Assembly (NCBI RefSeq): GCF_003056355.1
Contig: NZ_PYVW01000014.1
Coordinates: forward strand, 62,001 to 126,000
DNA: 64,000 nt
Reading direction: 5' to 3'
Source: Devosia naphthalenivorans
GTDB taxonomy: Bacteria; Pseudomonadota; Alphaproteobacteria; Rhizobiales; Devosiaceae
Shown here: positions 17,659 to 26,736 of the stretch, in pieces
Numbering within the stretch: position 1 is the stretch's first letter
Layout: each line of letters opens with the position of its first letter
Notes under the pieces: generated by a model
The model's database searches: none
What the model saw: only the letters and a program-made list of their open reading frames with translations
Told to the model about the DNA's origin: nothing
Translations under genes and position numbers: made by a program

Positions 17659-17900
17659 TCGACACACTCTCCTTGCGGGGAGTGTTCACATCGAACGCTT
17701 GTCGATGGCGCGATGTGGCCAAAAACGCCGTGTTGCCCTCGGGCTCGACCCGAGGGCCATTCCGGGGGGCCTTGCCGGAGCGGTGTGTTTGCGGAACCTG
17801 ACCCTCGGGTCGAGCCCGAGGGCAACGCGGTGGGTGGGGATAAATCTGAGCCATGCGGCCACGGTGAACACTCCTCGCAAGGGGAGGATCAAGCGTGGGG
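17659..17900. repeat. Composite palindromic element: family C-like copy inside family D-like arms
   Basis: The outer arms CTCCTTGCGGGGAGTGTTCAC (about 17669-17689) and GTGAACACTCCTCGCAAGG (about 17864-17882) are inverted copies of each other. Between them lies a second element (17732-17826) with its own long inverted arms, GTTGCCCTCGGGCTCGACC and the inverse. The 481-bp mutY-dciA gap holds this element and otherwise nothing I can name. Nesting suggests insertion of one palindromic element in another. Confidence 0.75.
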
Positions 17901-18080
17901 GGCGATGCCAGGACCTCACGTCCGTTGCGCATCGCACCTTACCCGGCGCTGCGCCAACCTATCCCCTCAGAGCGAAGTTAGAGGCACTACCATGATGCGC
18001 CGAGGTGATCCCTCCTACTCAACAACGCCATCCCTATCACCCACTTGCCGATAACCCGCTCAAACCGCTATCCACCACCC

Positions 18081-19133
18081 ATGCACCTCCTCAACCCCGC
18101 GCTCATCGACGCTCCGGCCGTGCTCGCCTGGTATGACCGGCACGCCCGCGATTTGCCCTGGCGGGTGTCGCCGGCCGACCGCGTGCGGGGCATCAAACCC
18201 GATCCCTATCGCATCTGGCTGAGCGAAGTGATGCTGCAGCAAACCACCGTTGCTGCCGTCAAAAACTATTTCCTCCGCTTCACCAGCCTCTGGCCCACGG
18301 TGTTGGACCTCGCCGCAGCGCCGCTCGACAGCGTCCTCAAGGAGTGGGCAGGGCTGGGCTATTACGCCCGCGCCCGCAATCTGCACGCCTGCGCCCAAGC
18401 CGTGGTTCAAACCCATGGCGGCATTTTTCCCGACAGCGCGGCTGGCCTGCAAACCCTTCCGGGCATCGGCGCCTATACCAGCGCCGCCATCGCCGCCATC
18501 TGCTTTGACGAACCCGTTGCCGTGCTCGATGGCAATCTCGATCGGGTCCTTGCCCGCTATTACGCGCTCGATGTTCCCGTGCGCGACGCCAAGGACGAAC
18601 TGCGCGCCGCGCTCCAGGCATCCGTCCCCGCGCGGGCAGGGGATTTTGCGCAGGCCATGATGGATTTGGGCGCCACCATCTGCGCCCCGCGAACCACCAT
18701 CTGCATGCTTTGCCCCATCCAGGGTGGCTGCATCGCGACGAAAACCGCCGATCCAACCCGATATCCGGTCAAGCCTATCAAGGCTGAACGCCCCGTCCGC
18801 AAAGGGCATGCCTATGTCATGCTCGACGCGCAGGGCGATGTTTACCTGCAAAGCCGCCCGACCAAGGGCCTGTTGGGCGGTATGACCGAGGTGCCGGGCT
18901 CGGTCTGGACACAAGACCTGCCAGCCCCCGATTACCCAGCCGCTGGCGATTGGCGCCATCACGGCCAGATCGTCCACGTCTTCACTCACTTCCGGCTCGA
19001 ACTGGAGGTCTGGTCCGCCACCGTGCCGCCCGAAAGCTTCGAGGCTGGCTGGTGGGCGGAACCCTCTGCCCTCAAGGGCGAAGCGCTGCCGACCCTGTTC
19101 CGAAAGGTTTTGGCGGTGGCAGGATTGGATTAG
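18081..19133 (+). CDS. mutY: A/G-specific adenine glycosylase MutY
   Basis: 350 aa from the ATG at 18081 (MHLLNPALID). It removes adenine opposite 8-oxoguanine in DNA. Catalytic Glu49 is in SEVMLQQTTV, the helix-hairpin-helix in LQTLPGIGAYTSAAI, and the catalytic Asp150 in AVLDGNLDRVLARY. The iron-sulfur loop has Cys201, Cys208, Cys211 and Cys217 (C-x6-C-x2-C-x5-C). The C-terminal NUDIX-like domain (from about residue 235) recognises 8-oxoG. No clear Shine-Dalgarno precedes the ATG. It is divergent from dciA, an arrangement common in alphaproteobacteria. Confidence 0.97.
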   Translation: MHLLNPALIDAPAVLAWYDRHARDLPWRVSPADRVRGIKPDPYRIWLSEVMLQQTTVAAVKNYFLRFTSLWPTVLDLAAAPLDSVLKEWAGLGYYARARNLHACAQAVVQTHGGIFPDSAAGLQTLPGIGAYTSAAIAAICFDEPVAVLDGNLDRVLARYYALDVPVRDAKDELRAALQASVPARAGDFAQAMMDLGATICAPRTTICMLCPIQGGCIATKTADPTRYPVKPIKAERPVRKGHAYVMLDAQGDVYLQSRPTKGLLGGMTEVPGSVWTQDLPAPDYPAAGDWRHHGQIVHVFTHFRLELEVWSATVPPESFEAGWWAEPSALKGEALPTLFRKVLAVAGLD

Positions 19134-19173
19134 ATCGCATCGCGTTTGGTGGCCTCAATTAAAGGAGCCATCA

Positions 19174-19240
19174 CGAGGTCGAGCGAGCGGATGCCCGGTG
19201 CCACGACCTCGTCCTTCGACAGGCTCAGGATGAGGTCTAC
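19174..19240. repeat. Palindromic repeat, family B, copy 1
   Basis: Contains the family B core CGACCTCGTCCTTCGACAGG continuing CTCAGGATGAGGTC, with an imperfect left arm CGAGGTCGAGCG. It lies between the convergent mutY and ccrM genes. Other copies: 38301-38393, 42498-42587, 50104-50193, 55821-55886, 63599-63643. Confidence 0.8.
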
Positions 19241-19305
19241 TGTGTAAATTCTGTACTGTGTGAGGACTGACGGGCCGCTGTGCGAGCCGGAACGAAATTG
19301 GCACA

Positions 19306-19340
19306 AACAAAAAGGCCACCGGGGCAAACCGGTGGCCAAG
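19306..19340 (-). terminator. Rho-independent terminator of ccrM
   Basis: On the minus strand, about 30 nt after the ccrM stop, the stem GGCCACCGG-TTTGC-CCGGTGGCC is followed by TTTTTG. The long GC stem plus U-tract is convincing. Confidence 0.88.
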
Positions 19341-19369
19341 GATAGAGCCTGATTGATTGGAGGTCAGGA

Positions 19370-20528
<1,159 letters not shown>

Positions 20529-20531
20529 CAA

Positions 20532-20546
20532 TCCCCTTATAGGGGA
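20532..20546. promoter_or_regulatory. Perfect short inverted repeat TCCCC-TTATA-GGGGA upstream of ccrM
   Basis: A 15-bp element with 5-bp arms and an A/T centre, between the two CtrA-like boxes. It may be an operator or contain the -10 region (TATAAG on the minus strand). Function unknown. Confidence 0.45.
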
Positions 20547-20574
20547 CGAGGGTTAATGGAGCGTTCGCAAGGAG

Positions 20575-20589
20575 TTAGCGGGAGGTTAA
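20575..20589 (+). promoter_or_regulatory. Second CtrA-like box between rnhB and ccrM
   Basis: TTAG, 7 nt (CGGGAGG), TTAA on the plus strand. One mismatch to TTAA-N7-TTAA. It lies about 75 bp upstream of ccrM and just after the rnhB stop. Confidence 0.5.
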
Positions 20590-20605
20590 GAAGTGAGTTA
20601 TGCAG

Positions 20606-21259
20606 TCAGGCGACTTGCACCCTGATCCGCTCCCAAGCCGCTGCAACCGGGGCAAATTCCTCGCGGTGATGCCGACACGGCCCATGAGCGACAAGCGCCT
20701 TCATGTGCTGGGGCGTCGAATAGCCCTTGTGCCCGGCGAAGCCGAAATGGGGCGCATCGCAATCCATGATCCGGCACATCCGGTCGCGCGTCACCTTGGC
20801 AACGATTGAGGCCGCCGCGATCGAAACGCTGCGCCCGTCGCCACCCACCAGCGCCAAGCCCTCGCAGGGCAGCCCCATCGGCACGTCGCGCCCGTCGATC
20901 AGCACCCGGTCGGGCACCACGCTCAGGCTCCCCGCCGCGCGCGCCATCGCCCACAGCGTTGCGCCGCGAATATTGTGGCTCAGAATGATCGAAGGCGGCG
21001 CCACCACCACCGAAACCATGGCGCTGGCGACGATCAACTCGAACAGCACCTCCCGCTGCTCTTCACTCAGCTTCTTGGAATCGTTAAGCCCCGCGGGGAT
21101 ATTGTCGGGGTCCAGAATCACCGCCGAAACCACCACCGGCCCGGCCAGCGGCCCGCGCCCGGCTTCGTCCACGCCCGCAATCACGCGCGCGCCTCGCGCC
21201 TTGAGCGCCAGCTCATGGGAATAGTCCGGCTCGGTCTGGATGATCGAATCAATCAGCAT
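20606..21259 (-). CDS. rnhB: Ribonuclease HII
   Basis: 217 aa. The active-site start is VIAGVDEAGRGPLAGPVVVS, with metal ligands Asp31 and Glu32. Further family blocks are LNDSKKLSEEQRE, VLIDGRD, SIAAASIVAKVTRDRMC and HKGYSTPQHMKAL. It cleaves RNA in RNA-DNA hybrids and at single ribonucleotides. A type I RNase H is also encoded (43697-44167). It lies upstream of ccrM on the same strand, with 102 bp between them. Confidence 0.97.
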   Translation of the reverse strand: MLIDSIIQTEPDYSHELALKARGARVIAGVDEAGRGPLAGPVVVSAVILDPDNIPAGLNDSKKLSEEQREVLFELIVASAMVSVVVAPPSIILSHNIRGATLWAMARAAGSLSVVPDRVLIDGRDVPMGLPCEGLALVGGDGRSVSIAAASIVAKVTRDRMCRIMDCDAPHFGFAGHKGYSTPQHMKALVAHGPCRHHREEFAPVAAAWERIRVQVA

Positions 21260-21284
21260 CCCGCCAGAATCGCCAAGGACAGGC

Positions 21285-22168
21285 TCAAGTCAACTGCTCA
21301 AGCCGCGCCCAATCGGCCACGCTGGCGACGAGGTCCGGTACGTGCTCGGGCAGATGAGCCTCCTCTGCCAACTCCCAAAGCCGGTGCGTGCCGGTGAGAA
21401 CCGCAACGCGATCCCGGTCGATCGGCAGGCCTGTGTGCCGCTCATAAACGGCAATGATCCGCGCGGTCAGGTCTGGCGAAATAAGGCTGGAATAAATGAA
21501 TTCCTGATGCAGCGGGCCAATTCCTGAATCCCCGAAATCATAAACCCCGTTGAGCCGCCTGCGCTCATGGTCGAACGCCATGTTCCAGCCATGCCCGTCG
21601 AAAAAGCCGTAGCGTGCGCCGTGCGGGTCTGGCGCCAGCGCCGCCCATTGCGCCATGGTCCGCTCGGCAAATCCGCGCAGACTCTCCGGCAGCACCGGCC
21701 ATGCGCGCTGCAATATCTGCTCCGCGCCGGACCAGGGCGGGAGCGGTTCGGCACCAGCGTGCCGCGCCGCAGCAAGCTCGATGGCATGCAACTCCGCATG
21801 GAACTGACCCATGCGCTCCGCCAGATCCTGTTTGTCGGGTGCGTCCAGCACTTCATACTCCGCGGTCAGCAGATGCTCGCCGGGGATTTTGTCGTGACGC
21901 GAGAACAGGCGTGGATGATCGAACAAAGTGAGCCTTGGCACCGGCATGGTGACGCTGTCGGCGACCAGCTGGAGAATACGCGCCTCGAGCCGCAGTCCGG
22001 CTTCGCCATCGGCATGGCGCGGAAACTTGAAGATCAGTCGGTCATCGACATCTACCGCCACACTGTCCCAGCCGCAGCCGCAAGCGTAAATCTAGACTGC
22101 CGCAGATCAGGAAACGCCCCGGTGACCACTCCAACCAGTTCATCGAGTTCGAACGGCGAGGCCGGCAT
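21285..22168 (-). pseudogene. Aminoglycoside-phosphotransferase-family kinase, frameshifted near its N-terminus
   Basis: The intact part (21285-22061, 258 aa) has the APH-type kinase pattern: DDRLIFKFPRH (ATP-site lysine region), PGEHLL, then the catalytic loop GFFDGHGWNMAF and the metal-binding VYDFGDSGIG. The catalytic segment reads FFDGHGWN where HxDxxxxN is usual. The expected N-terminus starts at ATG 22168 with GGAGGA 5 nt upstream (MPASPFELDELVGVV...), but that frame stops at a TAG about 22056-22058. The typical GWDS motif continues in the other frame. One base appears missing, or two extra, between about 22062 and 22090, near the duplicated GCGGCT. This could be a true mutation, a sequencing error, or the gene may start from the GTG at 22061. 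Substrate unknown. Confidence 0.7.
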
Positions 22169-22255
22169 GGCATTCCTCCACGATTGACGCGCGCGCTGTT
22201 TTGCTGTCGGTTCCGCCCGCTGCACGATCCGCAGCGTTTTCTAGCGGATGCCACC

Positions 22256-22942
22256 ATGATCCCCAAGCCCGGCGCGGCGCTGCTGTTCGATATCGATGGC
22301 ACCCTGGCCGATACCGACCCTGTTCACCTCGCAGCCTTCAACCAGGCCTTTGCGCCCTTCGGCCACCACATGGACAAGGCCCGATTCGTCCGGGAATTGC
22401 AGGGCCGGGCCAATGAAGATATCGCCGCAAGCTTCCTGCCGCATCTCCCCCATGATGAGGGCATGGCTGTCATGGCTGCCAAGGAAGCGCTGTTCCGCGA
22501 CATCGCCGCGACGGAGCTTCATGCCGTGGGAGGGCTGTTCGAATTGCTCGATCTGGCGGACGCCTGGGGCGTGCCCATGGCCGCTGTCACCAACGCACCC
22601 CGGCCCAATGCCGATCTCATTCTCAATGGCCTGGGTATCGCCGATCGCTTCAAGGCCATCGTCATCGGCGATGAACTACCCCACAGCAAGCCGCACCCGT
22701 TCCCGTATCTCGAGGCCCTGCGCCTGCTCGGCGCCGATCCGGCTACGTCCCTCGCTTTCGAGGATTCGCGCACCGGCATCGCTTCGGCCACAGCTGCCGG
22801 CCTCACGACAATCGGCATCCGCACCTCGCTGCTCGATCCCGACATGATCGCCGCCGGCGCGACGATCAGCGCCACCGGCTATGATGATCCGTCAGTACTC
22901 GCGCTGATCAAGCAGCGCATGGCCCAAACGGTCCGCGTCTAG
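22256..22942 (+). CDS. HAD-family phosphatase (subfamily IA)
   Basis: 228 aa from the ATG at 22256 (MIPKPGAALLFDIDGTLADT). Motif I is DIDGT with nucleophile Asp12 and acid Asp14; motif II is VTNAPR, motif III the Lys of HSKPHP, motif IV FEDSRTG. An alpha-helical cap lies between motifs I and II. Predicted to hydrolyse a small phosphorylated metabolite such as a sugar phosphate or phosphoglycolate; the substrate cannot be read from the sequence. Its stop overlaps the stop of the convergent radical SAM gene by 4 bp. Confidence 0.9.
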   Translation: MIPKPGAALLFDIDGTLADTDPVHLAAFNQAFAPFGHHMDKARFVRELQGRANEDIAASFLPHLPHDEGMAVMAAKEALFRDIAATELHAVGGLFELLDLADAWGVPMAAVTNAPRPNADLILNGLGIADRFKAIVIGDELPHSKPHPFPYLEALRLLGADPATSLAFEDSRTGIASATAAGLTTIGIRTSLLDPDMIAAGATISATGYDDPSVLALIKQRMAQTVRV

Positions 22943-24087
22943 AACAGGCTCATCTGCCGTTCTTCGGGCTTTGGCGCGATGAACAGATCATTGCGCAGGC
23001 CCGGCAGCTTGGCGTCCAGTCCATAACGCTCGCGCGCCTTCTGGAAGCGCTGCTGCAAGAGCGTCGCATAGGGGCCTTCGCCCGTCATGCGGGTGCCAAA
23101 GCGCGAGTCGTAATCCTTGCCGCCGCGCGTATCGCGCACCAATGCCAGCACGTGCCGCACCCGGTCGGGGAAATGGCGCAGCAGCCATTCGCGAAACACG
23201 TCGCGCACTTCGCCCGGCAGCCGCAGCAGGATCATCGATGCGCTGACCGCTCCCTGCGCCTTGGCGGCATCAAGGATGCGTTCCAGCTCCATGTCGTTGA
23301 TCGCCGGGATCATCGGCGACGCGAACACCGCGGTGGGAATACCCGCCTCACTCAATAGCCGGATCGCCTCCAGCCGCCGGGCAGGGGAGGAGGCTCGCGG
23401 CTCCATCTTGCGGCTGAGCTTGTGGTCCATCGAGGTCATAGAAATGGCAACCTTCACCAGCCCCAGTTTGGCCAATTCGGTGAGGAGGTCCAGGTCGCGG
23501 ATGATCAAGGCCGACTTGGTGGTAATCATCACCGGATGGCGCGTTTCCAGCATCACTTCGAGGATGCCGCGCGTCAGCTTGTGCTTGCGCTCGGCCGGCT
23601 GATAGGGGTCCGTATTGGTGCCCATCGCCACCGGCTTCACGCGGTAGTTCCTGGCCGCCAGCTCCGCCCGCAGCGCCTCGACGGCATTGACCTTCACATA
23701 GATGTCGCGCTCGAATTCCACCCCTGCCGAATGGCCGAGGAACGCGTGGGTCGGGCGGGCATAGCAATAGGAGCAGCCGTGCTCGCAGCCGCGATAAGCA
23801 TTGATCGAGCGCTCGAAGCCGATGTCGGGGCTGTCATTGGTGGTGATGATGGTCTTGGCGCGTTCGCTGTGTTCCACCGTCTCGAAGATCGGCAGCGGCT
23901 CCACATTGTCCCAGCCATCATCGAACCGTTCGCGCGTCTGCTTCTCGAACCGACCGCTGCGGTTGCTTTGTGCGCCGCGGCCGCGCACGCGGTCCGGGTC
24001 CAGCAGTTCGCGCCGCGCCAGATCGGCGTCGCGGCTGCGGCTGAGCATTTCAAGCGCTTCAAAGGAAGGGGCCTGGTAAAGGGCCAT
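22939..24087 (-). CDS. PA0069-family radical SAM protein (SplB-like fold)
   Basis: 382 aa from the ATG at 24087 (MALYQAPSFEALEM), with AGGAG 8 nt upstream. The frame continues upstream but that part looks non-coding. The radical SAM cluster site is Cys101, Cys105, Cys108 in RGCEHGCSYCYARP, followed by family blocks GTNTDPYQPAERKHKLTRG, ITTKSALIIRDLDLL and SMTSMDHKLSRKMEPRA. This matches the PA0069/Rv2578c family related to spore photoproduct lyase. The substrate is not known. Convergent with the HAD gene. Confidence 0.9.
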   Translation of the reverse strand: MALYQAPSFEALEMLSRSRDADLARRELLDPDRVRGRGAQSNRSGRFEKQTRERFDDGWDNVEPLPIFETVEHSERAKTIITTNDSPDIGFERSINAYRGCEHGCSYCYARPTHAFLGHSAGVEFERDIYVKVNAVEALRAELAARNYRVKPVAMGTNTDPYQPAERKHKLTRGILEVMLETRHPVMITTKSALIIRDLDLLTELAKLGLVKVAISMTSMDHKLSRKMEPRASSPARRLEAIRLLSEAGIPTAVFASPMIPAINDMELERILDAAKAQGAVSASMILLRLPGEVRDVFREWLLRHFPDRVRHVLALVRDTRGGKDYDSRFGTRMTGEGPYATLLQQRFQKARERYGLDAKLPGLRNDLFIAPKPEERQMSLF

Positions 24088-24519
24088 GATACATCTCCTG
24101 CCAGCTGGCCGGCAGGGCGAATCGCGCTGCTGGCCTTGGGAGAACATGTAGCAGCGGCATGGGAACAAATCAAGAACATCGCCGCGCGGCAGCGCCTCTT
24201 GCGGCTGCGGCCACAGCACATATGGGAAGTTCGCCCTCCACCGCCAAGGTGCAGAATCATGATTTCGCATCGCAGAAATGCGTTTGCGCGGGTAGACGCT
24301 TCGGGAGGGCAGGACTAAACAAACAGGCCGTTTTCGCGTGTCCTGAACAATGTCGGCACGGGAACCCAGATCCACCCATTCAAAGGGTGAAACCAAAAAC
24401 ATTGCGCTCGACCATTCTGCTGACAGGGGCTGTCGCGGAGTTTTGTGAGATGGCGTCGAAACCCGTCGATGCCGTTCGTCGCAGTGCCGGCAGCGCAGTT
24501 CAATGGCCGAGGAGAAATC
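24088..24519. other. 432-bp divergent intergenic region
   Basis: Lies between the divergent radical SAM gene and MFS exporter, so it must hold both promoters. I see no open frame with coding character, no repeat from the families found elsewhere and no recognisable RNA. The exporter ribosome site GAGGAGA sits at its right end. Confidence 0.6.
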
Positions 24520-26007
24520 ATGAGTACCGATGCACCTACGTACGACGCCGACCTAGTCGGCGCGCCAGTCGATCAGACCGACGCGGCGCGCAATAAGCTG
24601 GTCATCGCCCTGCTGCTGGTCTCCACCTTCGTGGTGTTTCTGAACGAAACCATCATGAGCGTGGCCATTCCCCATTTGATGGCCGATCTCGGCGTCACTG
24701 CCAGCGCGGCGCAATGGCTGACCACGGCATTCCTGCTCACCATGGCTGTCGTCATCCCCATCACCGGGTTCCTGCTACAGCGCATGAACACGCGCCCGAT
24801 CTTCCTTTTGGCCATGTCCGTCTTCACGGCGGGCACGCTGCTCTGCGCCGTGTCGCCCGGCATCGAACTGCTGATCGCCGGCCGCGTGGTGCAGGCCGTC
24901 GGCACGGCCATCATGATGCCGCTGCTGATGACCACCGTGATGACGCTGGTGCCCCCCGAAGGGCGCGGTAAGACCATGGGCAATATCTCCATCGTCATGT
25001 CGGTTGCCCCCGCCATCGGCCCGACCATTGGCGGCTTCATCCTGGCCAATCTCGAATGGCGCTGGATGTTTATCCTGGTGCTGCCGATTGCCCTCGGCGC
25101 GCTGGCTCTCGGCTTCCGCAAGATCCAGAACGTTTCGACGCCGCGTTATGCTCCGCTCGATGTCATCTCCGTGATCCTGTCGGCATTCGCCTTTGGCGGG
25201 CTCATTTATGGCCTCTCCAGCTTCGGCGAAAGCTTCGCTCATGCCGGTGAACCCAGCGTCGTTCCGCTCTGGGTGCCGATCGCCGTGGGCGTCGTGGCCA
25301 TGGCGGTCTTCGTCTGGCGCCAACTGGGCCTGCAGCAGGAGAACAAGGCGCTGCTCGATCTGCGCGTCTTCCAGTCCCGCAATTATACCGTCTCGGTTTC
25401 CATGATGCTCATCGCCATGATGGCGCTGTTCGGGACCATCATCCTTCTGCCGATCTATACGCAGAACGTGGTGGGGCTCGATACGCTGCAGACCGGCCTG
25501 CTCATGCTGCCCGGTGGCCTCGTCATGGGCCTGATGGGTCCGGTTGTTGGCCGTCTGTATGACCGTGTTGGTCCCACCGTTCTGGCCGTGCCGGGCGCCA
25601 TCCTGGTCTCGGCCGTGATGTGGGCACTGACCACCGTGGGGCGCGATACATCGGTCTGGGCGCTCCTGGCCGGTCACATGGTGCTGAGCGTCGGTCTTGC
25701 GCTGATCTTCACGCCGGTCTTCACCTCGTCCATGGGCTCGGTGCGCAAGGAGCTATATTCCCACGCCTCCGCCGTCCTTGGCTCGGTGCAGCAACTGGCC
25801 GGTGCCGCGGGCATTGCCCTCTTCATCGCCCTGATGACCATCCGCACGGCATCGCTCACAGCGGAAGGCGTCGACCCCGTCGAAGCCCTCGCCTCGGGTG
25901 TCCGCTCGGCCTTCCTAGTCGGCGCGATCATCTCGCTGGGCGCTGTCGTTGCAGCCTTCTTCATCCGCAAGCCCGAAGGCGGGACGGCAGGCCACGGCGG
26001 CCACTGA
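24520..26007 (+). CDS. DHA2-family MFS multidrug exporter (EmrB/QacA type)
   Basis: 495 aa from the ATG at 24520, with GAGGAGA 5-10 nt upstream. About 14 transmembrane segments, typical of the DHA2 family. Motifs include LNETIMSVAIPHLMADLG in helix 1, GFLLQRMNTR (motif A region), GRVVQAVGTAIMMPL (motif B) and GPTIGGFI (motif C), the antiporter signature. The C-terminus is Gly/His-rich (GGTAGHGGH). Predicted to export drugs or other hydrophobic compounds by proton antiport. No regulator is adjacent and the substrate is unknown. Confidence 0.92.
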   Translation: MSTDAPTYDADLVGAPVDQTDAARNKLVIALLLVSTFVVFLNETIMSVAIPHLMADLGVTASAAQWLTTAFLLTMAVVIPITGFLLQRMNTRPIFLLAMSVFTAGTLLCAVSPGIELLIAGRVVQAVGTAIMMPLLMTTVMTLVPPEGRGKTMGNISIVMSVAPAIGPTIGGFILANLEWRWMFILVLPIALGALALGFRKIQNVSTPRYAPLDVISVILSAFAFGGLIYGLSSFGESFAHAGEPSVVPLWVPIAVGVVAMAVFVWRQLGLQQENKALLDLRVFQSRNYTVSVSMMLIAMMALFGTIILLPIYTQNVVGLDTLQTGLLMLPGGLVMGLMGPVVGRLYDRVGPTVLAVPGAILVSAVMWALTTVGRDTSVWALLAGHMVLSVGLALIFTPVFTSSMGSVRKELYSHASAVLGSVQQLAGAAGIALFIALMTIRTASLTAEGVDPVEALASGVRSAFLVGAIISLGAVVAAFFIRKPEGGTAGHGGH

Positions 26008-26084
26008 TCCGGCTGGCCCACTCCCATGCGGAGCGGGCCGTCGGTCATAATGTGTGTGGCACAATCTTCCCTACCCACAATTGC

Positions 26085-26161
26085 ATCCCGCGGACTTGAT
26101 CCGCGGGCCGCTCGCAACATGGCACAAGCGGTGAAAGGCCCTCGGATCAAGTCCGAGGGAA
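26085..26161. repeat. Palindromic repeat, family C, copy 2
   Basis: Inner palindromes CCCGCGGACTTGATCCGCGGG and CCCTCGGATCAAGTCCGAGGG face each other across about 30 nt. The centres GGACTTGATCC are kept while the outer GC pairs differ from copy 1 in a compensatory way, which supports a selected RNA or DNA hairpin. It lies between a convergent gene pair. Confidence 0.8.
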
Positions 26162-26199
26162 GCATCGGTGGTTGGTTGCTCGCGCGAAGGCAGGCCCCT

Positions 26200-26736
26200 C
26201 TACCGCTCATCCAGCCGCGGCATCAACTCCACGAAATTGCAGGGCTTATGCCGGTAATCCAGCTGGTGGCTCAATATCCCTTCCCAGGCATCCCGGCATG
26301 CGCCGCGCGAGCCGGGCAGGCAGAACACGAACGTCGTGCCGATCAATCCCGCCGTCGCCCGAGACTGCAGCGAACTGGTGCCCACCGTCGTTGCTGAATA
26401 TTGGTGGAACAGCACCGAAAAGCCTTCCATCCGCTTGTCGAACAGCGGCTCCACGGCTTCCGGCGTCACGTCGCGGCCGGAAAACCCGGTGCCGCCCGTG
26501 GTCAGCACCACATCCACGCCCGGATCAGCCACAAACCCTTGCACAGCCCGGCGGATCAGTTGGATATCGTCGCGCACCACCACCCGCTCGGCGCAGCGGT
26601 GACCATCGACTTCCAGCAGGGATTTGAGCAGGGCGCCGCCCGTGTCCGTTTCCAGATCACGCGTATCCGATACCGCGATCACCGCAATCGACAGCGGCTT
26701 GAAGGCGCGGTCGGCAAACCGGTCAGTCTTGAACAT
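26200..26736 (-). CDS. moaB: Molybdenum cofactor biosynthesis protein MoaB/Mog family
   Basis: 178 aa from the ATG at 26736, with GAGGA 8 nt upstream. The MoCF-binding core is IAVIAVSDTRDLETDTGG, VDVVLTTGGTGFSGRDVTPEAVEPL and FHQYSATTVGTSSLQSRATAG, then FCLPGSRGACRDAW. MoaB/Mog proteins bind or adenylylate molybdopterin. The gene overlaps the end of the upstream MFS gene by 14 bp, so the two are probably translationally coupled. Confidence 0.93.
   Translation of the reverse strand: MFKTDRFADRAFKPLSIAVIAVSDTRDLETDTGGALLKSLLEVDGHRCAERVVVRDDIQLIRRAVQGFVADPGVDVVLTTGGTGFSGRDVTPEAVEPLFDKRMEGFSVLFHQYSATTVGTSSLQSRATAGLIGTTFVFCLPGSRGACRDAWEGILSHQLDYRHKPCNFVELMPRLDER

Noticed and set aside
17600..17932. 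Upstream extension of the DUF721/DciA frame
   Set aside because: It is translated palindromic repeat DNA; the true start is at 17599.
24088..24402. Upstream extension of the radical SAM frame by 105 codons
   Set aside because: The ribosome site and family start support ATG 24087; the extension contains scattered Cys, Trp and Pro and no family similarity.
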